A stretch of DNA of 7,048 bases from Alphaproteobacteria bacterium (GTDB lineage: Bacteria > Pseudomonadota > Alphaproteobacteria > Micavibrionales > UBA2020). The stretch covers positions 1 through 7,048 of the forward strand of contig JADYYV010000261.1 of NCBI GenBank assembly GCA_020853455.1, read 5' to 3'. Below are positions 1 through 5,495 of this stretch, piece after piece; the first letter of the stretch is position 1; each line of letters begins with the position of its first letter. The notes under the pieces were generated by a model. The model had not been told where the DNA came from. It searched no databases and saw only the letters and a program-made list of their open reading frames with translations. The translations under genes were made by a program, and so were the position numbers.

Positions 1-927
1 CGCAAGGCGGATGCAGTGCTGCTGGCGGCTGTCGGCGGCCCTAAATGGGACAAGGTCGATTACGCCATCCGCCCCGAAGCCGGACTTTTGAAACTCCGCA
101 AGGAACTTGAACTGTTCGCCAACCTGCGCCCTGCGAAAGTGTTCGACGCGCTTGTTGACGCGTCCACATTAAAAGCATCGGTCGTCAAAGGGCTCGACAT
201 CATGATCGTGCGCGAACTCACGGGCGGCGTTTATTTCGGCGAACCGCGCGGCATCACCACCCTGCCCGACGGCCAGCGCCGCGGCGTGAACACGCAAGTT
301 TACACCACCAGCGAAATCATCCGCGTCGCGCGCGTGGCGTTTGAACTCGCCCGCAAGCGCGGCAACAAGGTCTGCTCCGCCGAAAAGGCCAACGTCATGG
401 AATCCGGCAAGCTGTGGCGCGAGGAAGTGACCAAGCTGCACGAAGCAGAATACAAGGACGTACAACTCAGCCATATGTATGCCGACAATTGCGCGATGCA
501 GCTGCTCCGCAACCCCGCGCAGTTCGACGTCATCGTGACCGACAACCTGTTCGGCGATATTTTGTCGGACGAAGCCGCGATGCTCACCGGATCGCTGGGC
601 ATGCTGCCCTCCGCATCGCTGGGCGCGATCAAATCCGACGGCAAGCGCGCGGCGCTGTACGAGCCTATCCACGGCTCCGCCCCCGATATCGCGGGCAAGG
701 GCATCGCCAACCCGCTCGCCACCATCCTGTCGGTCGCCATGATGTTCCGCTATTCCTTCGATATGCAGAAGGAAGCGCAACTGCTGGAAGATTCCATCGA
801 AGCAGTCCTCGCCAAGGGCTACCGCACCGCCGATATCATGAGCGACGGTGCAAAAAAACTCTCCACCTCCGACATGGGTGCCGCGCTGATCGAAACTCTT
901 TCCGCCGCAAAACAGAAAGCAGCATAA
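1..927 (+). CDS. leuB: 3-isopropylmalate dehydrogenase, 5'-truncated by window edge
   Basis: LeuB catalyses NAD-dependent oxidative decarboxylation of 3-isopropylmalate to 2-oxoisocaproate, the third step specific to leucine synthesis, in the cytoplasm. The frame is open from base 1 (R-K-A-D-A-V-L-L), so about 60 N-terminal residues of a ~370-residue protein lie outside. The GTG at 16 is internal, not a start. Visible family motifs are AVGGPKWD, the segment VRELTGGVYFGEPRG, AEKANVMESGKLWRE, YADNCAMQLL, NLFGDILSDEA and LYEPIHGSAPDIAGKG. By analogy with the Thermus enzyme, the catalytic pair is Tyr (codon 232-234) and Lys (385-387). The metal-binding Asp residues are at codons 484, 556 and 568. 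The motifs separate it from the related isocitrate and tartrate dehydrogenases, mainly through the RELTGG-YFGEPRG loop. The TAA at 925-927 is directly followed by the next gene's ATG, suggesting one operon. No broken motif is seen. Confidence 0.96.
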   Translation, partial: RKADAVLLAAVGGPKWDKVDYAIRPEAGLLKLRKELELFANLRPAKVFDALVDASTLKASVVKGLDIMIVRELTGGVYFGEPRGITTLPDGQRRGVNTQVYTTSEIIRVARVAFELARKRGNKVCSAEKANVMESGKLWREEVTKLHEAEYKDVQLSHMYADNCAMQLLRNPAQFDVIVTDNLFGDILSDEAAMLTGSLGMLPSASLGAIKSDGKRAALYEPIHGSAPDIAGKGIANPLATILSVAMMFRYSFDMQKEAQLLEDSIEAVLAKGYRTADIMSDGAKKLSTSDMGAALIETLSAAKQKAA

Positions 928-1980
928 ATGAAAAATAACGACAAAGTCGTTGTGAAAAAATATGATGTCGTTGCCTTGGGCGCGCTTGTGGTCGATATGC
1001 AGATCGCAACCGATGACGCACAGCTGGAAAAATTCGGCATCAAGAAAGGCCTGACGAACCTCGTCAGCGCGGAAACGGCGAAGGAAATCGCCGACAACCT
1101 TGCACCCGCCCGCACGCCCGGCGGCCCCGGCACGAACGTCACGGCGGGCGTTGCCCTGCGCGGCGGTGCTTCGGCGCTGATCGGCAAGATCGCGAATGAT
1201 GAAAACGGCAGCTTCCTGAATGCGCGGCTGAACGGTCACGGCATCGATTTCACGCCTGTTCTGTCGTCTAATCCCGCCACCGGCACGACCGCCGTGCTGG
1301 CGCTGACCACGCCCGACCGCGAACGTAGCTTCGCTTTCGCCGCCGGTGCCAGCATGGAACTCACATCCGATGATGTGGATGCGAAACTGATCGCTCAGGC
1401 GAAAATCACCTATCTCGACAGCTATCTGTGGCTGACCGAAAACGGGCGGGAGGCCGTGCATCACGCGGCCGATCTTGCGAAGCAGTCGGGCAGCAAGGTC
1501 GTGGTCGCGCTGAACGACGCGCATGTGGTGGCGCAGAACCAGCCCGCTTTTCTGGCGCTGGCCACATCGCATGCCGATATTCTGGTCGGCGACCGCGGCG
1601 AATTCATGGCGCTGTTCAAGACTGCCACGCTGGAAGACACGATTGCGAAGGTACAGGCGCTGGGCGTGACCGCTTCGATTACCGCCGGCGCTTCGGGGGC
1701 TTATGTCATCGACGCCGCCGGCATGACGCATGTGCCCGCCAAACTGCTGGATAAATCGAAAATCGTCGATACCAACGGCGCGGGCGACCAGTTCGCGGCG
1801 GGGTTCCTCTACGGCCTTGCGCAGGGCAAGACCGCCGCCGAAGCGGGCGGTATCGGCGCGGAGTGGGCGTCCGACATCATCCAGCATTTCGGCGCCGAGC
1901 CGAAGGTCGGGAAAAACGCGCCCCCGCCCAACGCCGCCACTATCCAGAATAAACCGGACGCGCCGAAAAAGGCCGCGTAA
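928..1980 (+). CDS. PfkB-family kinase, adenosine kinase-like
   Basis: This 350-residue protein belongs to the ribokinase/PfkB family, cytoplasmic enzymes that transfer phosphate from ATP to a sugar or nucleoside hydroxyl. The N-terminus (YDVVALGALVVDM) is the usual first strand. The substrate-side glycine motif GGPGTN is at residues 65-70. The second PfkB signature, DTNGAGDQFAAGFL, starts at residue 281, with D287 as the expected catalytic base and GAG (284-286) as the anion hole. The overall pattern (ITYLDSYLW near the middle, NDAHVV, DILVGDRGEF) resembles alphaproteobacterial proteins annotated as adenosine kinase, but the substrate cannot be read from sequence and a sugar kinase is possible. 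The start is well fixed: the ATG abuts the leuB TAA with no gap, and the first strand begins 13 residues in. No strong Shine-Dalgarno is seen, so translation may be coupled to leuB. The last ~25 residues are a Pro/Ala/Lys-rich, probably disordered tail. Confidence 0.9.
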   Translation: MKNNDKVVVKKYDVVALGALVVDMQIATDDAQLEKFGIKKGLTNLVSAETAKEIADNLAPARTPGGPGTNVTAGVALRGGASALIGKIANDENGSFLNARLNGHGIDFTPVLSSNPATGTTAVLALTTPDRERSFAFAAGASMELTSDDVDAKLIAQAKITYLDSYLWLTENGREAVHHAADLAKQSGSKVVVALNDAHVVAQNQPAFLALATSHADILVGDRGEFMALFKTATLEDTIAKVQALGVTASITAGASGAYVIDAAGMTHVPAKLLDKSKIVDTNGAGDQFAAGFLYGLAQGKTAAEAGGIGAEWASDIIQHFGAEPKVGKNAPPPNAATIQNKPDAPKKAA

Positions 1981-2081
1981 CTATCCATAAACCGGTTAAC
2001 GGATTATATAGTCTGCCCCGCTAGTATTTTGCTAGAATTCGCATGTTGTTGCGTCGCGCATTTTCACGTCCGGGTATTGCC
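1981..2081 (+). promoter_or_regulatory. AT-rich leader, possible promoter of the nfeD operon
   Basis: This 101-base gap is clearly richer in A/T than the flanking genes. It holds two possible -10 elements, TATATA at 2005-2010 and TAGAAT at 2033-2038, but neither has a good -35 at normal spacing. It also has the 8-base palindrome AACCGGTT at 1990-1997 and two copies of GCTAG flanking TATTTT. If TAGAAT were used, transcription would begin near 2045. That would exclude the upstream ATG at 2043 and favour the nfeD start at 2082. No terminator hairpin with a T-tract follows the kinase gene, so read-through from leuB is also possible. Confidence 0.3.
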
Positions 2082-3455
2082 ATGAAAAAATATCTCAAGC
2101 CTTTATACACCGTGCTGTGGATCGCGGGTTTCCTGCTGTTCCAGCTGGCGCAGGCGCCCGCCGAAGACGCGCCGCCCGTCAACCAGCCGCTCGCCGTCGT
2201 CATCAAGGTGGAGGGCATGATCAGCCCCGCCTCGCTCGACCTTATCCGCCGCGGCTTGGCGGAGGCCGCCAAGCGCAAGGCCGACATCGCCGTGCTGGAA
2301 ATGCAGACCCCCGGCGGGCTTTACGATTCCATGCAGACGATCATCCAGATCATCCTCGACAGCCCTGTGCCGGTCGCGACTTACGTATCGCCGCCCGGAT
2401 CCCATGCGGCATCCGCCGGCACGTATATCCTGTACGCCAGCCATATCGCGGCCATGGCACCCTCGACCGTCATCGGCGCGGCGACGCCGATCCGCATGGG
2501 CGACAACAGCCCGTCGGAAAACAGCGATCCTTCCATGACCGACCCGAAATCGGTGCAGCCGAAATCGACGCTGGAACATAAAATGGTCAATGACGCCGCC
2601 GCCTATATCCGGGGCCTTGCCGAACTGCGCGGCCGCAACGCCGAATGGGCGGAGCGCGCAGTGCGCGACGCGGAAAGCCTGACCGCCACGGAATCGCTCG
2701 CCAAGAAAGCGATCGACCTGATCGCAATCGACGTGAACGAATTGCTGGAAAAGGTCGACGGCCGCACCGTGAAAATGGCGCAGAACAAGACCCTGAAGCT
2801 GAACACGAAAAACGCCCGCATCGAGCGCCTTGAATCAGACTGGCGCACCGAACTGCTGGGCGTGATCGCGCATCCGAACGTCGCCTTCATGCTCATGACG
2901 CTGGGATCGTACGGCCTGATTTACGAATGCATCAACCCCGGCGCGATTTTGCCGGGCGTGATCGGCATCATCAGCTTTATCCTGGGATTGTTCGCGATGA
3001 ACGTTCTGCCGGTCGATTACACCGGACTGGCATTGATGCTGACCGGCATCGCGCTGATGATCGGCGAGGCCTTTGCACCGGCGTTTGGCGCGCTGGGGAT
3101 CGGGGGCGCGATTTCCTTCGCGGTCGGGGCGACGATGCTCATCGATAGTGTGGATCCGAATTTCGGGATAGACCCGTGGCTCATCGGGGCCACGACGGTC
3201 ACCAGCCTTGGCTTCCTGTCCGTGCTGGTCGCGGTCACCCTGCGCGCGCAGCGCAGCCCCTCGATGACGGGCCAGGAAGAACTGATGCAAACCCCCGCGC
3301 AGGTGCTGGTCTGGAGCCAGGGCCACGGCGAAGTGCGCATCACCGGCGAAATCTGGAAGGCGACGGCCGCGTCGCCCGAATTCATCATCAACCCGGGCGA
3401 TATGGTGAAGGTGGTCGAAATCGACGGCCTGCGCCTGATCGTCCGTCCCGTATAA
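2082..3455 (+). CDS. NfeD/ClpP-class membrane serine protease
   Basis: This is a long-form NfeD protein (457 residues from this start): an exported ClpP-like protease domain, a membrane domain and a C-terminal OB-fold. The signal peptide begins MKKYLKPLYT, continues through a hydrophobic core, and has a likely cleavage near residues 25-27 (AQAPA/E). The protease domain holds the catalytic dyad seen in the Pyrococcus homologue PH1510: Ser111 in AASAGTYI and Lys167 in HKMVNDAAAYIR. It is followed by the typical GRNAEWAERAVRDAESLTATE helix region. About five hydrophobic segments span residues ~266-388, and the NfeD C-terminal domain covers ~397-457. An in-frame ATG at 2043 would add 13 basic residues before the signal. 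I prefer 2082 because it gives a standard signal peptide, although neither ATG has a clear Shine-Dalgarno. The slipin gene follows after 51 bases, the usual partnership. In the archaeal pair this protease cleaves the stomatin C-terminus. Confidence 0.93.
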   Translation: MKKYLKPLYTVLWIAGFLLFQLAQAPAEDAPPVNQPLAVVIKVEGMISPASLDLIRRGLAEAAKRKADIAVLEMQTPGGLYDSMQTIIQIILDSPVPVATYVSPPGSHAASAGTYILYASHIAAMAPSTVIGAATPIRMGDNSPSENSDPSMTDPKSVQPKSTLEHKMVNDAAAYIRGLAELRGRNAEWAERAVRDAESLTATESLAKKAIDLIAIDVNELLEKVDGRTVKMAQNKTLKLNTKNARIERLESDWRTELLGVIAHPNVAFMLMTLGSYGLIYECINPGAILPGVIGIISFILGLFAMNVLPVDYTGLALMLTGIALMIGEAFAPAFGALGIGGAISFAVGATMLIDSVDPNFGIDPWLIGATTVTSLGFLSVLVAVTLRAQRSPSMTGQEELMQTPAQVLVWSQGHGEVRITGEIWKATAASPEFIINPGDMVKVVEIDGLRLIVRPV

Positions 3456-3506
3456 CGCATACCTGACAACCAGCATTATCACTTAACCATCGAAAGGATT
3501 TCACAC

Positions 3507-4244
3507 ATGGGCGGCATCGGATTTGTCGGCTTTTTCTTCGTCATGGCTCTCATCTTCCTCGGCTATGCCGTACGGATTTTGAAGGAATATGAACGCGGCG
3601 TCGTCTATACGCTTGGCCGCTATTCGGGCGTCAAGGGCCCCGGCCTGATCCTGCTGATCCCGATCGTGCAGACCATGACCCGCATCGACCTGCGCGTGCG
3701 CACCATCGACGTGCCCAGCCAGGACATCATCACCAAGGACAACATTTCGGTGAAGGTGAACGCGGTCATTTACTACCGCGTCATCGCGCCGGAAAAATCG
3801 ATCAACAACGTCGCCGATTTCATGCGCGCGACGTCGGAACTGTCGCAGACCACCCTGCGCGAAGTGCTGGGCAAGCATGAACTCGACGACCTGCTGACGG
3901 CGCGCGACAAGCTTTCCGCCGATATCCGCGAGCTGCTGGACGGCCAGACCGACCAGTGGGGCATCAAGGTGCAGAACGTCGCGCTGAAGCATATCGACCT
4001 TGCCGAAAGCATGATCCGCGCCATCGGCCGCCAGGCGGAGGCGGAACGCGAGCGCCGCGCCAAAATCATCTCCGCCGAAGGGGAATTGCAGGCCGCCGAC
4101 AAGCTGGTGGAAGCAGCGACCAAGCTCGGCTCCTCGGGCGCGATGCAGCTGCGCTATCTCTCGGCCTTCCAGGATATCGCCAATGACCGCAGCAGCACGA
4201 TCATCCTGCCGCTGCCGATGGAGTTCCTGAAAAAAATCACCTGA
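3507..4244 (+). CDS. Slipin, stomatin/prohibitin-family (SPFH) membrane protein
   Basis: This 245-residue slipin anchors in the inner membrane through an N-terminal hydrophobic hairpin (about residues 4-22) and oligomerises into membrane scaffolds. The SPFH domain starts at EYERGVVYTLGR (27-38) and GVKGPG (41-46), then runs through RTIDVPSQDIITKDNISV, NAVIYYRV and the WGIKVQNVALKHIDL strand. A charged helix rich in Ala, Glu and Arg begins near residue 175 (RQAEAERERRAKIISAEGE) and probably forms a coiled coil. The C-terminal segment TIILPLPMEFL (231-241) matches the hydrophobic tail that archaeal NfeD proteases cut in their stomatin partner. The start is supported by AAAGGA at 3493-3498, eight bases before the ATG. 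Length and domain order are normal for slipins. The final TGA overlaps the start of the MOSC gene. The name qmcA is not applied because the protein is shorter than E. coli QmcA. Confidence 0.95.
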   Translation: MGGIGFVGFFFVMALIFLGYAVRILKEYERGVVYTLGRYSGVKGPGLILLIPIVQTMTRIDLRVRTIDVPSQDIITKDNISVKVNAVIYYRVIAPEKSINNVADFMRATSELSQTTLREVLGKHELDDLLTARDKLSADIRELLDGQTDQWGIKVQNVALKHIDLAESMIRAIGRQAEAERERRAKIISAEGELQAADKLVEAATKLGSSGAMQLRYLSAFQDIANDRSSTIILPLPMEFLKKIT

Positions 4245-5080
4245 TGAAAGTCGAAAGCCTTCATATCTATCCCGTCAAGGGATGCAGGGCCGTTGATGTG
4301 ACCGAGGCCGCGTTAGAGCGACGCGGCCTCGCGCATGACCGGCGCTGGATGATCGTCGACGAAAACCATAAATTCGTCACGCAGCGCGAAGTGCCGGCGA
4401 TGGCCGCCATCGAAACCGCGATTGCGGGCGATATGCTGGCGCTGGGCCTCAACGGTTCCGCCATCGGCGTCGATTTCCCCTCTACGCACGCCCCCAGGCA
4501 CACCGTCACCATCTGGAAGCAGCAGGTGGAGGCGTATTCGGCGGGCGCATCCGCCGATAAATGGATTTCGCAGGCGCTCGGCTTTCGCGCGCATCTGGTC
4601 TGGCAGGGCGGCTTGCCGCGCAATATCGCGTCGGCGCAGGCGAGCCCCGACACGCCCACCAGCTTCGCCGATGATTTTCCCGTGCTGGTGGCGCTGGCTG
4701 AATCGCTGGCCGACCTGAACACACGCATGCCCTATCCGCTGCCCATGAACCGCTTCCGCCCTAACATCGTGGTGTCGGGCGCGCCCGCATGGAGCGAGGA
4801 TACATGGCGCAAAATCAGCATCCGCGGCACCGTGATCGACCTGCCCAAACCCTGCCTGCGCTGCGTCGTGACCGCAACCGACCAGCAGCAAGGCATACGC
4901 GGAGACGACAACGAACCCCTCAAAACGCTCAAGACATTCCGCCTGATGCGCGAACCCGGCATGACCGGCGTGGTGTTCGGCCAGAACGGCATCCCGGAAT
5001 CGACCGGCGTGGTGCATCTGGGCGATACGGTCGACATTGCCGAATCCCAACCCGCTCCCGCCTTCGCGAAGCTTGGATAA
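4244..5080 (+). CDS. MOSC-domain protein with N-terminal beta-barrel (YcbX/mARC-like)
   Basis: This 278-residue protein has the MOSC_N beta-barrel domain first (ESLHIYPVKGCRAVDV, then RGLAHDRRWMIVDE) and the MOSC domain in the second half (MNRFRPNIVVSGAPAWSED, KPCLRCVVTATD, TGVVHLGDTVDI). MOSC proteins bind molybdenum cofactor. YcbX and mitochondrial mARC relatives reduce N-hydroxylated compounds. The Cys204-x-x-Cys207 pair lies where the family places its conserved molybdenum-binding cysteine. Unlike E. coli YcbX there is no C-terminal 2Fe-2S ferredoxin domain, so an outside electron donor would be needed. The ATG at 4244-4246 overlaps the slipin stop (TGATG), which implies translational coupling. 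The nearest GGAG (4220-4223) is too far away to act as a normal ribosome-binding site. Activity and substrate are unknown, and the link to NfeD/slipin is only positional. Its stop comes 78 bases before the tRNA. Confidence 0.9.
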   Translation: MKVESLHIYPVKGCRAVDVTEAALERRGLAHDRRWMIVDENHKFVTQREVPAMAAIETAIAGDMLALGLNGSAIGVDFPSTHAPRHTVTIWKQQVEAYSAGASADKWISQALGFRAHLVWQGGLPRNIASAQASPDTPTSFADDFPVLVALAESLADLNTRMPYPLPMNRFRPNIVVSGAPAWSEDTWRKISIRGTVIDLPKPCLRCVVTATDQQQGIRGDDNEPLKTLKTFRLMREPGMTGVVFGQNGIPESTGVVHLGDTVDIAESQPAPAFAKLG

Positions 5081-5109
5081 ACGCCTGTTTTCATTCACAT
5101 AAATTAAGC

Positions 5110-5139
5110 TTGAAGACAGCACCCCTTTAAGGGTACTCT
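5110..5139 (+). promoter_or_regulatory. Candidate sigma70-type promoter of tRNA-Ser
   Basis: TTGAAG at 5110-5115 and TACTCT at 5134-5139 are separated by 18 bases and end 19 bases before the mature tRNA. The bases just after the -10 (GCCCCAC, 5140-5146) form a G/C-rich discriminator, typical of stable-RNA promoters under stringent control. Both hexamers are imperfect, so the call is moderate. Confidence 0.4.
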
Positions 5140-5158
5140 GCCCCACTGTATCGCTCGC

Positions 5159-5248
5159 GGAGAGGTGGCCGAGCGGTTGAAGGCGCTCGCCTGGAAAGCG
5201 GGTAAACTGTAACAGGTTTCGTGAGTTCGAATCTCATCCTCTCCGCCA
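5159..5248 (+). tRNA. tRNA-Ser (anticodon GGA)
   Basis: This is a complete class II tRNA. The acceptor stem GGAGAGG (5159-5165) pairs with CCTCTCC (5238-5244), followed by discriminator G and an encoded CCA (5246-5248). The anticodon stem CTCGC/GCGGG (one T-G pair) closes the loop CTGGAAA at 5191-5197, giving anticodon GGA (5193-5195) for TCC and TCT codons. A long variable arm (5203-5220) folds on AAAC/GTTT, as expected for serine tRNAs. The T arm GTGAG/CTCAT carries the loop TTCGAAT. The D-arm has the usual GGCCGAGCGGTTGAAGG. Bacterial tRNA genes of this class are common integration targets, which matters because base use changes just downstream. Confidence 0.97.
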
Positions 5249-5249
5249 T

Positions 5250-5275
5250 TCAGTCATGGGTTTGCCCCATGCTGA
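5250..5275 (+). terminator. Strong hairpin just after tRNA-Ser, possible 3' end signal
   Basis: CATGGG (5255-5260) pairs perfectly with CCCATG (5266-5271) around the five-base loop TTTGC. The stem extends by TCAG (5250-5253) pairing with CTGA (5272-5275) across a single bulged T at 5254, giving ten base pairs in all. It starts two bases after the tRNA CCA. No T-tract follows, so it is not a canonical intrinsic terminator. It may instead stop or protect the precursor 3' end. Confidence 0.4.
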
Positions 5276-5310
5276 GAGACATCGCGCACAAATGCGCATG
5301 TGTAGCGCAC

Positions 5311-5385
5311 ATTCTCAAACCCCATCTTTTTGCCCCCCCTTGAGAATCCCCAATTCTGCGAGAAAAGCCACGCATTCTCATTGAG
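5311..5385. repeat. ATTCTCAA/TTGAGAAT inverted repeat with a third compact copy
   Basis: ATTCTCAA at 5311-5318 and TTGAGAAT at 5340-5347 form a perfect 8-base inverted repeat around 21 bases. A third copy, ATTCTCA (5374-5380), runs into TTGAG (5381-5385), so CTCA-T-TGAG there is a 9-base palindrome. The array sits upstream of the candidate ATPase promoter and could be an operator set or a weak hairpin. Function is unknown. Confidence 0.5.
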
Positions 5386-5416
5386 GTTGTTTTCGAGTGT
5401 GGCAAATTTCAAAGGA

Positions 5417-5446
5417 TTGCCGTAGAGGCCAGAGCAACAGTATTAT
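5417..5446 (+). promoter_or_regulatory. Candidate promoter of the P-type ATPase gene
   Basis: TTGCCG (5417-5422) and TATTAT (5441-5446) are 18 bases apart. An overlapping TATACT at 5444-5449 is an alternative -10, but with a longer spacer. The transcript would start near 5453, leaving a leader of about 40 bases before the ATPase ATG at 5496. The region is locally A/T-rich. This is a consensus match by eye only. Confidence 0.4.
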
Positions 5447-5495
5447 ACTGCGTTGTGCTTTTATTATCCTTTCATGAACACTTTTGTTTACTCAT

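Larger units (their letters stand above)
5249..5495. other. Non-coding spacer between tRNA-Ser and the P-type ATPase
   Basis: This 247-base spacer is lower in G/C than the genes before the tRNA and has no convincing gene. It contains the hairpin next to the tRNA, two copies of GCGCAC (5284-5289 and 5305-5310) around TGCGCA, a dispersed ATTCTCA-type inverted repeat (5311-5385), a run of seven C at 5333-5339, and a candidate promoter at 5417-5446. No integrase, transposase fragment or clear repeat of the tRNA 3' end is seen in it. Confidence 0.6.

Noticed and set aside
169..1887. A 572-codon open frame on the minus strand across leuB and the kinase gene
   Set aside because: It lies antisense to two well-identified enzymes in G/C-rich DNA, where long antisense frames arise from codon bias. 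Its translation is rich in Arg, Gly, His and Gln with no recognisable domain.
2835..3482. A 215-codon minus-strand open frame opposite the NfeD membrane domain
   Set aside because: It is a shadow of nfeD: composition is Asp/Arg/His/Gln-rich, there are no motifs, and the plus-strand product has clear domains.
5121..5134. ACCC...GGGT inverted repeat between the MOSC gene and the tRNA as a terminator
   Set aside because: The stem is 4-5 base pairs with a loop too small in its longest pairing, there is no T-tract, and it overlaps the candidate tRNA promoter.
4313..5146. A 277-codon minus-strand open frame opposite the MOSC gene
   Set aside because: It is low-complexity, without family motifs, and fully explained as an antisense shadow of the MOSC coding sequence.
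5256..5384. A 42-residue open frame in the spacer after tRNA-Ser
   Set aside because: Its ATG lies inside the hairpin stem, no ribosome-binding site precedes it, and its composition is not protein-like.
5249..5495. CRISPR array or attachment-site direct repeat in the spacer
   Set aside because: The repeats are 6-8 bases, irregularly spaced and partly inverted. There is no repeat of CRISPR length and no copy of the tRNA 3' end.
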